A stretch of DNA of 64,000 bases from JAJFJD01 sp965228695 (GCA_965228695.1 CBDDIB010000002.1:248001-312000), one strand, 5' to 3'; positions 54,406 to 63,808 are shown, counted from the first letter of the stretch. The notes: generated from the letters alone by a model not told the origin. A program made the numbers and translations.

Positions 54406-56192
54406 TGCTGCCCCATCGACAGAACGTTGTTCCAGGCCCAGTAGATGACCAGCCCCGCCGGGAAGGGCGCGAGGATGAACGTGAAGATCAGCGGCATGAA
54501 GAGGAAAATCTTGGCCTGGATCGGGTCGGTCGGCTGTGGGTTGAGTTTCTGCTGCAGGAACATGGTCACGCCCATGATGATCGGCCACAAGCCGATATTC
54601 ACCACGTCGAGCGCCGCCGGCACATTCCAATCGATCAACCCGAACACGGTCAGCAGGCCCAGCGGGTCCTTAGCCGACAGGTCGTTGATCCAACCGTAGA
54701 AGGGCGCATGCCGCATTTCGATCGTGACGAACAGCACCTTATACAGCGCGAAGAAGACCGGAATCTGCACCAGCATCGGCAAACAGCCCGCCGCTGGATT
54801 GACGCCTTCCTTCTTGTACAGCGCCATCAATTCCTGGTTCATGCGCTGCTTGTCGTCGCCGAACCGCTCCTTCATCGACTGCATCTTCGGCTGCAGTCCC
54901 TTCATCTTGCTCATCGCGCGATAGGATTTGTTCGCGAGCGGGAAGAACAGGAGCTTGATGCCAACGGTCAGCGCCAAAATCGCCAGGCCGAAGTTGCCGA
55001 GATAATTATTGAGCCAAATCAGCGCGTAGAAGATCGGCTTGGTCAGGAAATAGAACCAGCCGAAATCGACGGCGAGGTCGAAGCGCGGGATGCCGATCTT
55101 TTCCTCGTAGCTGTCGAGCAACGGCACCTGCTTGGCGCCCGCGAATAGATGGTTCTTCACCTCGACGGTGGCGCCTTTCGGCACCTGCATCGCGTCCATC
55201 AGGTAGTCGGACTGGTACTTTCTGGTGGTCCCCGCCGCACCGCTGTTGAAGCTCATGTTCACCGATGCGCCCTGGTCCGGGATCATCGCGACGAGCCAAT
55301 ACTTATCCGTAATGCCGAGCCAACCGCCCTTGGTCTTGAAACGCTTCGGCCCTTCCTCCACCAGGTCGTCGTAGTCGATCTCCTGCAGCGTGTCGTTGAT
55401 CACGCCGAGCAGGCCCTCGTGAAGGATGTAGAAATCGAGAATATCCGGCTTCCCGGTCCGCGAGACCAGCCCGTAAGGCGCGACATTGACCGCCTCGGCG
55501 CCGTTGTTCCGAACCCGCTGCACCACGGTGAACATGTAGTTGTCGTCGAGCGAAATCTGCTGTTCGAAGATCAGCCCTTCGCCGTTATCCCATTGCAGGG
55601 TGATCGGCGACCCGGGCGACAGCTCGGTACTGGTGGTGGTCCATTCGCTGTTGCGGTTCGGCACCTTGGTGCCGTTGAGCGGGATCCAGCCGAATTCCGA
55701 ATAGTAGGGCTGCGGCGTGCCGGCCGGGTGCAGCAATTCGACCAGCGGGCTCGTGGGATCGAGTGTTTCCCGGTAATCCTTCAGGAAAAGGTCGTCTATC
55801 CGCGCCCCCTTGAGCGAGATCGAGCCTTCGAGCCGCGGGTTGGTGATCTTGATGCGCGGTGTCGCGGCCAACGCCGCCTTGCGCTGCGAGACTGGATCGG
55901 CGGTGGCCCCGACGACGCCGGACGTATCGACACCTAGGTTCGGCGTGTCGGAGATGCCCGGAACGCCGGGCGTGGACCCGACTGGGCTGCCGGTCCCCGG
56001 CGTGGCCGTGGTCGGCGCCCCTTCGGCGGGAGCTTGTTGCGTCTGCGCCGGCTGCTGCTTCGTTTGTTGCTGAGTCGCCTGCTGCTGGGCCAACTCCTGC
56101 TCACGGCGCGGCATTTCGAAAAACACCTGGTAGACCAGCAGAATCACAACCGACATGACGATTGCGATTACCAGGTTCTTTTGATCAGCCAT
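54372..56192 (-). CDS. yidC: Membrane protein insertase YidC
   Basis: The 606-residue protein has an N-terminal helix (about residues 7-23), a long linker rich in Gln/Ala/Thr and the periplasmic beta-sandwich domain. The five-helix insertase core includes AMSKMKGLQPKMQ and PMLVQIPVFFALYKVLF. It inserts and folds membrane proteins alone or with SecYEG. The ATG at 56192 overlaps the stop of yidD. Confidence 0.95.
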   Translation of the reverse strand: MADQKNLVIAIVMSVVILLVYQVFFEMPRREQELAQQQATQQQTKQQPAQTQQAPAEGAPTTATPGTGSPVGSTPGVPGISDTPNLGVDTSGVVGATADPVSQRKAALAATPRIKITNPRLEGSISLKGARIDDLFLKDYRETLDPTSPLVELLHPAGTPQPYYSEFGWIPLNGTKVPNRNSEWTTTSTELSPGSPITLQWDNGEGLIFEQQISLDDNYMFTVVQRVRNNGAEAVNVAPYGLVSRTGKPDILDFYILHEGLLGVINDTLQEIDYDDLVEEGPKRFKTKGGWLGITDKYWLVAMIPDQGASVNMSFNSGAAGTTRKYQSDYLMDAMQVPKGATVEVKNHLFAGAKQVPLLDSYEEKIGIPRFDLAVDFGWFYFLTKPIFYALIWLNNYLGNFGLAILALTVGIKLLFFPLANKSYRAMSKMKGLQPKMQSMKERFGDDKQRMNQELMALYKKEGVNPAAGCLPMLVQIPVFFALYKVLFVTIEMRHAPFYGWINDLSAKDPLGLLTVFGLIDWNVPAALDVVNIGLWPIIMGVTMFLQQKLNPQPTDPIQAKIFLFMPLIFTFILAPFPAGLVIYWAWNNVLSMGQQWVIMKRMGTV

Positions 56193-56464
56193 CACCGTGT
56201 CACCACTTCAGAACGCGCCGCAGGCCGGTGTTCGCTGCAACCGGCATCGGGAACCGGATCGTATCCGCTGCCGCCCCAGGGATGGCAGCGCGTGATCCGG
56301 CGCAGCGCCAGCCAGCTGCCGCGCAGCGGACCATGGATCGTCACCGCCTCCATGGCATAGTCCGAACAGCCCGGCAAATAGCGGCAAGATCCCGTGAAAA
56401 AGAAGGACAGGAAGAACTGATATCCGCGGATCAATACGCGCAGAACTGAGGCAACTAAGCCCAT
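56192..56464 (-). CDS. yidD: Membrane protein insertion efficiency factor YidD
   Basis: The 90-residue protein has the YidD core: an amphipathic N-terminus (IRGYQFFLSFF), CRYLPGCSDYA with two Cys, and RRITRCHPWGGSGYDPVP. It assists YidC-dependent insertion and is encoded between rnpA and yidC as usual. Stop and yidC start overlap. Confidence 0.95.
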   Translation of the reverse strand: MGLVASVLRVLIRGYQFFLSFFFTGSCRYLPGCSDYAMEAVTIHGPLRGSWLALRRITRCHPWGGSGYDPVPDAGCSEHRPAARSEVVTR

Positions 56465-56489
56465 CGGTGTTCGATCCTCCCGATCCGGG

Positions 56490-56840
56490 TTAACCGCTGC
56501 GCCATAGGTCGAGACGCTTTAGAGCTTTTTCAAGATCACCCGTCAACGCCGCAAAATCCCGGTGCAGCGTTCCCTTGCGGGCGATCAGGACATAGTCATG
56601 GCCGGGTTCGGCATGCAGAGGCATAACCGCCCGGACAGCCGCGCGCAAGCGCCGCCGCGCCCGGTTCCGCTCGACCGCCCCGCCGACCCGCCGGCTTGCC
56701 GTAAAGCCCACCCGAAGCGGTGCGCCGGCGTCGCGCTGTCGACAAGATTGGAGGACGAGCCCGGGAGCCACTGATTTCCGGCCTTTCGCAGCACGTAGGA
56801 ACTCGGGCCGCCGCGTCAATCTGCCGACCGGCGACCGCAC
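56490..56840 (-). CDS. rnpA: Ribonuclease P protein component
   Basis: The 116-residue basic protein has the signature RNRARRRLRAAVR near residue 60 and the preceding FTASRRVGGAV. It binds the RNase P RNA for 5' processing of tRNAs. A GTG at 56840, 4 bases after the rpmH stop, is chosen; a longer frame overlapping rpmH is open, and a TTG at 56819 is an alternative. Confidence 0.92.
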   Translation of the reverse strand: MRSPVGRLTRRPEFLRAAKGRKSVAPGLVLQSCRQRDAGAPLRVGFTASRRVGGAVERNRARRRLRAAVRAVMPLHAEPGHDYVLIARKGTLHRDFAALTGDLEKALKRLDLWRSG

Positions 56841-56844
56841 GGCG

Positions 56845-56979
56845 TCAGGCTGAGAGCCGCTTGCGGCCCTTTTTACGGCGCCGGGCCAGAACCTGACGGC
56901 CGGCCTTCGTCGCCATGCGGGAGCGGAATCCATGCCGCCGCTTACGGACAAGGTTGCCCGGCTGAAAGGTGCGTTTCAC
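56845..56979 (-). CDS. rpmH: 50S ribosomal protein L34
   Basis: The 44-residue protein reads KRTFQPGNLVRKRRHGFR onward and ends in KGRKRLSA, a full L34. It starts with GTG at 56979, with GGAGAG upstream, which makes it easy to miss because the surrounding long frame starts further upstream. Confidence 0.95.
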   Translation of the reverse strand: MKRTFQPGNLVRKRRHGFRSRMATKAGRQVLARRRKKGRKRLSA

Positions 56980-57016
56980 GATTATCTCTCCAAAGCGCCT
57001 AAGGATAGAGGCCCGG

Positions 57017-57045
57017 TGTATAAAAGGTCGGTCAACCGGTGTCAA
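57017..57045 (-). promoter_or_regulatory. Promoter of the rpmH-rnpA-yidD-yidC operon
   Basis: On the minus strand TTGACA (57045-57040) and TATACA (57022-57017) are spaced by exactly 17 bases, essentially consensus sigma-70. It lies 38 bases before the rpmH start. Confidence 0.75.
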
Positions 57046-57106
57046 TCGGCGGGTTTGCCATGGCCTGCCCCGGGCCCGCGCGAGGCGGCCGGGCCAGGCT
57101 GCGACC

Positions 57107-57601
57107 CTAAAGCGACCGGTACATATATAGGCTCGGAATCGCCGGGCCGAAACCGGCTTTTTCATAGGCCCGGCGTGCCGGCGCATGGCTCGGGTCCCCG
57201 CCGGTCCCGACCGTCGCAACCTGCATGCCGGCCGCCTGCAGATGGGCCAGCGCCTTCTCATACATCCAAGCGCCGATGCCACGACCCTGATAGTCCGGAT
57301 GGACCGCGTTCAGATCGATTTCGCCGACCTTGGATGCCTGATCGCAGGTAACCGCACAAAACGCCACGATCTCCGGGCCGTACTCGACCACAAGCATATC
57401 GTGGGATGATTCCGCGCCGCAGACCTGATCCAGCAATTCCCCTTGTTCGCGCTCCGCACCGGCTAGGGCGACCGCTGCGATCCGGTCGCCGAGAATACGC
57501 CGAAAGGACCGAAAAATCGGTTTGAAGGCGGCCTCGCGGATCGCGTGCAGCCGTTTCAAATCCTTTGCTTCGAACGCCCGTAGGGTGCAATTCTCGATCA
57601 T
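57107..57601 (-). CDS. GNAT-family N-acetyltransferase
   Basis: The frame from 57601 gives 164 residues with the acetyl-CoA-binding pattern: the beta-4 strand IDLNAVHPDYQGRGIGAWMYEKA (the Q-x-x-G-x-G/A loop at about residues 107-112). A late motif (RRAYEKAGFG) follows. Substrate unknown. The start is behind GAGG; an in-frame extension upstream was not used. Divergent from the TVP38-like gene across 170 bases. Confidence 0.85.
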   Translation of the reverse strand: MIENCTLRAFEAKDLKRLHAIREAAFKPIFRSFRRILGDRIAAVALAGAEREQGELLDQVCGAESSHDMLVVEYGPEIVAFCAVTCDQASKVGEIDLNAVHPDYQGRGIGAWMYEKALAHLQAAGMQVATVGTGGDPSHAPARRAYEKAGFGPAIPSLYMYRSL

Positions 57602-57771
57602 GCGGCAACCTCGTCTTCGAACCGGTTTTTTTGCCGAGCCGACGCCACGGCAGTGTCTGAACCTACCGGTAACCCGAATCTCACAGTAAGGTGAATCGCG
57701 AGTGAAACCCGACCGGTGTAGATACGCACTACAATACCGTTGGGGGCGGCGATTGCTGTGAGGAGTTAACG

Positions 57772-58509
57772 ATGGACGCGCAGGAGAACGCAAGCGAAAG
57801 CCAACGCGCCGGCTTTTCATGGAAGCGGCTGATCCCGCTTCTCGTGCTGGCCGTCGGGCTGATCGGCTTTTTCGCCCTCGGTATGGATAAATACCTGACT
57901 TTCGACGCGCTGAAAGAAAACCGGGCCTGGCTTCTGGAACAGGTGGAAGCGTCCGCTGTCCTCGCGGCGCTTGTCTATATGGGAATCTATATCGCCGTCG
58001 TCGCCTTCTCGCTGCCGGGCGGCGCGGTCATGACGATTGCCGGCGGCTTCCTGTTCGGTCAGTGGCTCGGCACCGGTTATGTCGTGGTCGCCGCCACAAT
58101 CGGCGCAACGATCCTGTTCATCGCGGCCAAGACCGCGCTCGGCGATCTGCTGCGCGCGAAAGCGGGGCCCTTCCTGCAGAAGATGGAGGCCGGGTTCCAA
58201 GAGGATGCGTTGAGTTATCTCCTCGTCCTGCGCCTGATCCCGTTGTTTCCGTTCTTCATCGTCAATCTCGTTCCAGCCTTCCTTGGCGTGTCACTGCGGG
58301 TCTTCGTCATTGCGACCTTTGCCGGCATCATTCCCGGCAGCTTCGTCTATGCCACGGTGGGCGCCGGGCTGGGCAGCATCTTCGACGCCGGCGGCGAGTT
58401 CTCGGCCAGCGGCATCCTGACGCCGGAGATCATCACCGCATTGGTCGGATTGGCCGTGTTGGCGCTGCTGCCGGTAGCCTATAAACGCTACAAGGCGAAA
58501 CGCGGCTGA
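57772..58509 (+). CDS. TVP38/TMEM64-family membrane protein
   Basis: The 245-residue protein has about five membrane segments and the SNARE-associated/VTT core: SLPGGAVMTIAGGFLFG near residue 80 and LRLIPLFPFFIVNLVPAF near residue 155. Members are thought to scramble or transport lipids, and some bacterial relatives carry selenium or metals; the role here is unknown. A clear AGGAG site precedes the ATG. Confidence 0.9.
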   Translation: MDAQENASESQRAGFSWKRLIPLLVLAVGLIGFFALGMDKYLTFDALKENRAWLLEQVEASAVLAALVYMGIYIAVVAFSLPGGAVMTIAGGFLFGQWLGTGYVVVAATIGATILFIAAKTALGDLLRAKAGPFLQKMEAGFQEDALSYLLVLRLIPLFPFFIVNLVPAFLGVSLRVFVIATFAGIIPGSFVYATVGAGLGSIFDAGGEFSASGILTPEIITALVGLAVLALLPVAYKRYKAKRG

Positions 58510-58614
58510 CCGTCGCAAAACGCCACGGTGTTGGGTAAACTCGCTCCTCGTTAATCGGATCGGCGGCTTTTCGGCCAACCCGGCCGGCGCTTCCGAGATT
58601 GGATCGCACGGAAA

Positions 58615-59970
58615 ATGCGAAGTCTGTCTTCACGTTTGCTGTTGTTGACCGTCATTTTCGTCATGCTGGCGGAAGTGTTCATTTTCGTGCCGTCCGTCGC
58701 ACGGTTTCGTCAAAGCTGGATCGACCAACGCCTCGGGCTGGGGCATCTGGCGATCCTCGCCCTGGACGCCACGCCGGACCGGATGGTCAGCGAGATGCTG
58801 CGCCGCGAACTGCTCGACCATGTCGGCGCCTACGCGCTGTTCGTTCGCCGGGACGGCGCGCGACTGGTGTTGAGCGGCGAGATGCCACCGCCGGTGGCGG
58901 AAAGCTACGATCTGGGCAAGGCCACCATGATGGAATTGGTGAGCGACGCCTTCTTGACCTTGGCACGGACCGAAGAGCGGGTTATCCGCGTGGTCGGCCC
59001 GTCGCCGAAGGACCAGTCGGTCATCATCGAGGTCGTGCTCGACGAGGCGCCCCTGCAAACCGCGCTCGCCGCGTTCAGTTGGCGGATATTCGGGCTGTCC
59101 ATCGTGATATCCCTGATCACGGCGATGCTGGTCTTCCTGACGCTGCAATGGCTGATGGTGCGCCCGATGCGCCGATTTACCGAAAACATGATCACCTTCC
59201 GCGAAGATCCGGAAGACGCGAACCGGGTGATCCAGCCGACGGGACGGCGCGACGAGATCGGCACCGCGCAACACGAACTGGCCGGGATGCAGAAACGACT
59301 TCGGGCGACGCTGAACCAGCGGGCCCATCTCGCGGCGCTCGGCACGGCGGTCGCCAAGATCAATCACGATCTGCGCGGTATCCTCGCCTCCGCTTTGCTG
59401 CTATCCGACCGGTTGAGCACAATCGACGATCCGGACGTACGGCGGGTGACCCCGACATTGTTCGCGTCAATCGAGCGCGCGGTGGCACTCTGCAGCAAGA
59501 CGCTCGATTTCGTCGGCCAGGACCAGCAGGAATTCGACCGCAGCCGCTTCCCGCTGCACGCGATGGTGGCCGAGGTCGAAGACGGAATCGTCGTGCCCGA
59601 CGATCGGGTCACCAGTTTTAAAAATACGGTGGCCCCGACGATCGAGGTCGAGGCCGACCGCGAACAGCTTTTCCGGGTCCTCAACAATTTGATGCGGAAC
59701 GCGATGGAGGCCGGCGCCGAACGGATCGATGTCGCCGCGACGGCGAACGGCCGTTGGGTCGACATCGACATTTCCGACGACGGCCCCGGTTTGCCGCCCC
59801 GGGCGCAGGACAAGCTGTTCCGGCCTTTCGAAGGGTCGGCCCGCGCCGGCGGAACCGGCCTGGGCCTTGCGATCGCCCGCGAGCTGGTCCGGAACCACGG
59901 CGGCGATCTACATCTGGTAGAAACCGGCAGCGACGGCACCACATTCCGCATCTCGCTGCCGCAGGCCTGA
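58615..59970 (+). CDS. Sensor histidine kinase
   Basis: The 451-residue protein has an N-terminal membrane helix (about 7-27), a periplasmic sensor region, a second helix (about 155-176) and a HAMP-like linker. The H-box with the phosphorylated His is in INHDLRGILASALL near residue 250. The ATPase has the N box NNLMRNAMEA, G1 DDGPGLP and G2 GTGLGLA. No response-regulator gene is next to it in this window, so it may act as an orphan kinase or its partner lies elsewhere. Confidence 0.9.
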   Translation: MRSLSSRLLLLTVIFVMLAEVFIFVPSVARFRQSWIDQRLGLGHLAILALDATPDRMVSEMLRRELLDHVGAYALFVRRDGARLVLSGEMPPPVAESYDLGKATMMELVSDAFLTLARTEERVIRVVGPSPKDQSVIIEVVLDEAPLQTALAAFSWRIFGLSIVISLITAMLVFLTLQWLMVRPMRRFTENMITFREDPEDANRVIQPTGRRDEIGTAQHELAGMQKRLRATLNQRAHLAALGTAVAKINHDLRGILASALLLSDRLSTIDDPDVRRVTPTLFASIERAVALCSKTLDFVGQDQQEFDRSRFPLHAMVAEVEDGIVVPDDRVTSFKNTVAPTIEVEADREQLFRVLNNLMRNAMEAGAERIDVAATANGRWVDIDISDDGPGLPPRAQDKLFRPFEGSARAGGTGLGLAIARELVRNHGGDLHLVETGSDGTTFRISLPQA

Positions 59971-59988
59971 ATTTTTGCACCGCAGCAA

Positions 59989-60017
59989 TTGTCCCCGGCA
60001 GAACTCTGCGCTATAAC
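59989..60017 (+). promoter_or_regulatory. Promoter of the panB-panC operon
   Basis: TTGTCC (59989-59994) and TATAAC (60012-60017) are separated by exactly 17 bases and lie 74 bases before the panB start. It begins just after the kinase stop, so panBC need not depend on read-through. Confidence 0.6.
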
Positions 60018-60090
60018 CCGTTTGTGGCCGCAAGACATGACCTTGCATGGCATGCTGCGACGCAATCAAGACATCCAGGGACCTATCGAT

Positions 60091-60927
60091 ATGACATCGA
60101 CAAAGCGTCAGGGACGTATCTCCGTTCCCGAGCTTCGCGCCCGTAAGGGCGGCGAGCCGATCGTCTCGTTGACCGCCTATTCGGCCCCGGTCGCCGAGCT
60201 GCTGGACCCCCACATGGATTTTCTGCTCGTGGGCGATTCCGTCGCGATGGTGATCTACGGGATGGACAGCACCCTCGGCGTGACCGTCGACATGATGATC
60301 GCCCACGGCAAGGCCGTGGTGCGGGCCACCAAGCATAGCTGCGTCATCGTCGACCTGCCCTTCGGCAGCTACCAGGAATCACCCGAACAGGCTTTCCGGA
60401 CCTCCGCGCGGGTCATGGCGGAAACCGGCTGCCAGGCGGTCAAACTGGAAGGCGGCGCCGAGATGGCCGACACGGTGCGATTCCTGACCGAACGGGGCGT
60501 TCCGGTGCTGGGCCATGTCGGACTGATGCCGCAGAGCGTGAACACCGCAGGCGGATTTCGCGCACAAGGCCGGGATGCGGACGAATCGGCCCGCATCGTC
60601 GCCGACGCCTGCGCGATCGAGGAAGCCGGCGCCTTCGGCATGGTGATCGAAGGCACGATGGAAGACGTCGCGCGGGCGGTCACCGAAAAAGTCACGGTGC
60701 CAACGATCGGAATCGGGGCGTCGCCGGAATGCGACGGCCAGATCCTCGTGACCGACGATCTGGTCGGGATGTTTTCGGCCTTCAAGCCGAAATTCGTGAA
60801 ACGCTACGCCGAACTGGGCGAGGCGATGCAGAAGGCCGCCGCCGCTTATGCCGCGGACGTCCGGGCTCGGCGTTTTCCCGGACCGGAGCAGGTCTTCCGC
60901 CCCAAGGCGTCGCAGGCCGCCGAGTAA
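60091..60927 (+). CDS. panB: 3-methyl-2-oxobutanoate hydroxymethyltransferase
   Basis: The 278-residue enzyme contains LLVGDSVAMV and the VKLEGG motif near residue 115 with the metal and ketopantoate contacts, plus GHVGLMPQS. It makes ketopantoate, the first committed step to pantothenate and CoA. The start at 60091 follows AGGGA; a longer frame from 59989 lacks such a site and overlaps the candidate promoter. panC follows after 5 bases. Confidence 0.95.
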   Translation: MTSTKRQGRISVPELRARKGGEPIVSLTAYSAPVAELLDPHMDFLLVGDSVAMVIYGMDSTLGVTVDMMIAHGKAVVRATKHSCVIVDLPFGSYQESPEQAFRTSARVMAETGCQAVKLEGGAEMADTVRFLTERGVPVLGHVGLMPQSVNTAGGFRAQGRDADESARIVADACAIEEAGAFGMVIEGTMEDVARAVTEKVTVPTIGIGASPECDGQILVTDDLVGMFSAFKPKFVKRYAELGEAMQKAAAAYAADVRARRFPGPEQVFRPKASQAAE

Positions 60928-60932
60928 CCGCG

Positions 60933-61802
60933 ATGCCGTCCACGCCCGAGATCGTCCGGACGGTCGGCGGGCTCCGTGACCAGGTCGCCGCATGGCGCAG
61001 GGACGGAGAGCGAATCGGACTCGTGCCGACCATGGGCGCGTTGCACGACGGTCATTTGGCGCTCGTGCGCCGGTCCCTCGACGAGTGCGACCGGACGGTC
61101 GTCAGCATTTTCGTCAACCCTACCCAGTTCGCTCCGCATGAGGATTTCGACGCCTATCCGCGCGACGAGGCCCGCGATCTGGCGGCCATCGGCGCGCTCG
61201 GCACCGACATCGCCTATATGCCCGATGCCGGCGAAATGTATGCCGGCGGCTTCACCACCACGGTGTCCGTGACCGGCCCGAGCGAGGGCCTGTGCGGTGC
61301 GGTCCGGCCGCACTTCTTCCAGGGCGTCGCCACGGTCGTCTCCAAGCTGCTGCTGCAGTGCCTGCCGGACCGGGCCTATTTCGGGGAGAAGGACTACCAA
61401 CAACTCCTGGTCATCAAGCGGCTGGTCCGCGACCTGGACATCCCGGCCGACATCGTCGGCGTATCGACGGTGCGGGAAGCGGACGGCCTGGCGCTGTCGT
61501 CCCGAAACGCCTACCTTTCGGACGCCGATCGAAAGACGGCGCCGACGCTCAACGCGATCATGCGGCAGGTTGCCGAAAAGATCGGCGGCGGCGGCGATGT
61601 CGCCGAGGCCGAATCCTGGGGCCGTGGCCAATTGGCCGGGAACGGCTTCGAACCCGTGGATTACCTGGAGGTGCGCGACGGTGAAACGCTGGCGCGAATC
61701 ACGAACACATTGGCGCCCGGCCGTCCCGCCCGTGTCTTTGCCGCCGCCTATCTCGGCAAGACCCGGCTGATCGACAACATTCCCGTCGCCCGGGTTCTCT
61801 AA
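60933..61802 (+). CDS. panC: Pantoate-beta-alanine ligase
   Basis: The 289-residue enzyme contains the nucleotidylyl-transferase motif PTMGALHDGH near residue 34, FVNPTQF near residue 63, YFGEKDYQQ and LSSRNAYL, all diagnostic for PanC. It condenses pantoate and beta-alanine. A longer in-frame extension overlaps panB and was discarded. Confidence 0.95.
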   Translation: MPSTPEIVRTVGGLRDQVAAWRRDGERIGLVPTMGALHDGHLALVRRSLDECDRTVVSIFVNPTQFAPHEDFDAYPRDEARDLAAIGALGTDIAYMPDAGEMYAGGFTTTVSVTGPSEGLCGAVRPHFFQGVATVVSKLLLQCLPDRAYFGEKDYQQLLVIKRLVRDLDIPADIVGVSTVREADGLALSSRNAYLSDADRKTAPTLNAIMRQVAEKIGGGGDVAEAESWGRGQLAGNGFEPVDYLEVRDGETLARITNTLAPGRPARVFAAAYLGKTRLIDNIPVARVL

Positions 61803-61821
61803 GTCTTACCGCAAACCGGCA

Positions 61822-62316
61822 TTACTTGCGGTCGCCGCGTTGGCTGCCGATCGGTTCGCTGTAGGACGGCGCGATATCCCACGGAAAGAGAATCCACGTA
61901 TCCTGACTGACTTCGGTAATGAAGGTATCGACCAAGGGCCGGCCCGCCGGCTTGGCGTAGATCGTCGCGAAATGCGCGCCCGGCAGCATATCCCGCACCA
62001 CCTTGGCCGTGGTGCCGGTGTCGACCAGATCGTCGACGATCAGCCATCCGCTGCCGTCGCCGGCCGCGGCCTCCTTCAGCACCGACAGGCCCCCTTGGTC
62101 CTTATGATCGTAACTGGCGATGCACACCGTATCGATCAGCCGGACCTCCAGCTCGCGCGCCACGACGGCCGCGGGCACCAAGCCGCCCCGGGTGATCGCG
62201 ACAATCCCGTCGAACGGCCCCAAGGGCAACAGGCGCCACGCCAGGACCCGGGCATGGCGATGCAACTCCTCCCAGGAAACCGGGAACTCTCTGCTGTACT
62301 GATCTTTGTCGGACAT
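61822..62316 (-). CDS. gpt: Xanthine phosphoribosyltransferase
   Basis: The 164-residue enzyme has the PRPP-binding segment LIVDDLVDTGTT near residue 95 and the N-terminal AITRGGLVPA. It salvages xanthine and guanine. The ATG at 62316 is chosen over an in-frame codon 18 bases upstream because it gives the standard MSDKD-like start. It is convergent with panC (19-base gap). Confidence 0.92.
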   Translation of the reverse strand: MSDKDQYSREFPVSWEELHRHARVLAWRLLPLGPFDGIVAITRGGLVPAAVVARELEVRLIDTVCIASYDHKDQGGLSVLKEAAAGDGSGWLIVDDLVDTGTTAKVVRDMLPGAHFATIYAKPAGRPLVDTFITEVSQDTWILFPWDIAPSYSEPIGSQRGDRK

Positions 62317-62356
62317 GGCCCGTCGGCAATCCAAGGGGGCCGCACCGTCTCCGGCG

Positions 62357-63565
62357 TTAGCGGACGTAGACGCGGACCTCGTTCGCCTGGACGGTGGCGC
62401 TCGACATGGAGTTCATGCCGACACGGCTGGTCGGCAGTCCCTGCTCGGCAAGCGTGCGCATCACGTTTTCCGCATTGCGGCGCGCCGCCGTGCTGTTGAG
62501 GACGATCTGCGCCGGCGAGCCGGTCTTCGGATGCACCGCGACCAGATCGAACGCGGCGTTCGGCTTGCGCTCGAGCGCCTTGCTGACCGCGTTATACAGC
62601 GCGAGCTGGTATTCGACGTTGGGCCGGTCGAAGCGGATGACGACCAACGGCCGCGCGTTCCGCGACAAGGGCGCACGGGCAGCCCGGCTCGCCTTGACCT
62701 CGGCTTGCGCGAAGGCGCGGTTCACGAGGCTCATGCCGTAGCGTTCGCCGTTCTTGATCGCGATCGACATGGCGGTGAGGTTGCGGCGCTCGCTGCCGAG
62801 ATACCCGGTCTGACGATTGAGATCGTCGCTCAACTCGTTGAGCAGGCGATCGATGCCGACCACCGTCTGGTTCACGCCGTCTTCGAGCCCGCGCAATTGA
62901 ACATGATCTTCATCGACGGCGCCGCTCAGGGTGAAGGTGGCGCGCACGCTGTCCAACAGATACCCGGCGACGCTGGCCTCGGCGCCGGCGTCGTTCGACA
63001 GGCTATTCATCTTCGAAATATTGGCTTCGATTCGCTTGAGTTGTTTCTGCGCTTCATTCCATTGCTGGACGAGCAGCGGATTGCCGGGCGTCGTCCCGAC
63101 CTGCAGCTTGGAATTCATCGCCGCGACGATTCCGAGATAACGTTGCGTCGCATCGGTGTTGTCGCTGCGAATCTGCACCATGCGATTGTCGAGACGGTTC
63201 ACCGCCGCGCGCAATTTGTTCAGGTCCTGCCGCATCGCATCGACCTTCTTACCGACGAACGTGCCGGTCGGTTTTCCGGTCAACTGCGGCTGCGTGGCCA
63301 AAGGCCGAGGCTGAACCGCGGGCTGTGTCGCCAAGGGCGCCACAGCCGAGCGGGCAGCGGCGGCGCCTTGTTGCACCTGCTGCTGCGTTTGTTGCGCGGC
63401 GCGTTCCGCCTGCGACGCGGGAATTTCAAGACGTTCCCGGCTTTGTGATCCTGCTGCCGGGTCATCGCCGGTCAGCGATGGCCACAGACTCGAGCCGCAG
63501 CCGGCAAGCAGAATGCCCCCTGCGACGAACACACCAAAATTGCGCGTTGATCTCATTGATCTCAT
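62357..63565 (-). CDS. Large lipoprotein with a degenerate OmpA-like end
   Basis: The 402-residue protein begins with a lipoprotein signal ending in LAGC (Cys at about residue 22), so it is probably anchored to a membrane. Residues about 45-105 are rich in Ala/Gln/Pro, followed by a long helical, coiled-coil-like middle. The C-terminal about 100 residues resemble an OmpA-type peptidoglycan-binding fold (LNSTAARRNAENVMRTLAEQG then VGMNSMS) but lack the classical Asp and Arg that bind diaminopimelate. I cannot assign a family. Two ATGs (63565, 63556) both keep the signal. Confidence 0.75.
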   Translation of the reverse strand: MRSMRSTRNFGVFVAGGILLAGCGSSLWPSLTGDDPAAGSQSRERLEIPASQAERAAQQTQQQVQQGAAAARSAVAPLATQPAVQPRPLATQPQLTGKPTGTFVGKKVDAMRQDLNKLRAAVNRLDNRMVQIRSDNTDATQRYLGIVAAMNSKLQVGTTPGNPLLVQQWNEAQKQLKRIEANISKMNSLSNDAGAEASVAGYLLDSVRATFTLSGAVDEDHVQLRGLEDGVNQTVVGIDRLLNELSDDLNRQTGYLGSERRNLTAMSIAIKNGERYGMSLVNRAFAQAEVKASRAARAPLSRNARPLVVIRFDRPNVEYQLALYNAVSKALERKPNAAFDLVAVHPKTGSPAQIVLNSTAARRNAENVMRTLAEQGLPTSRVGMNSMSSATVQANEVRVYVR

Positions 63566-63684
63566 TGCGAAGCAGACACCCTGCTTTTTATCTTGGGATA
63601 CGTCCCAAGGCCCCCACGACCCGCCAGCCGCTTTTTCAAATCCAACATATGGATCGAATCCAAATACGGGGTACGAGCATTCCA

Positions 63685-63792
63685 GCGTCACCCCCGTTAC
63701 GACTGGCGAAAGCTCACCGAGATACTACTTTAGCACCCGGCAGGTCACAAGCCGCATTTGGCGCCGCCCCGCATTGCATTCAGGGGTGACGC
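63685..63792. repeat. 10-bp inverted repeat flanking 88 bases
   Basis: GCGTCACCCC (63685-63694) and GGGGTGACGC (63783-63792) are exact inverted complements. The 88 bases between them are unremarkable and encode nothing. It may be chance, a folded RNA or the remnant of a small element. Confidence 0.35.
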
Positions 63793-63808
63793 ATATTTGC
63801 AAACATGC

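Noticed and set aside
63592..63609. Hairpin CTTGGGA/TCCCAAG as an intrinsic terminator
   Set aside because: On the plus strand no U-run follows, and on the minus strand it lies in the leader of a gene rather than after one, so a terminator role is unsupported.
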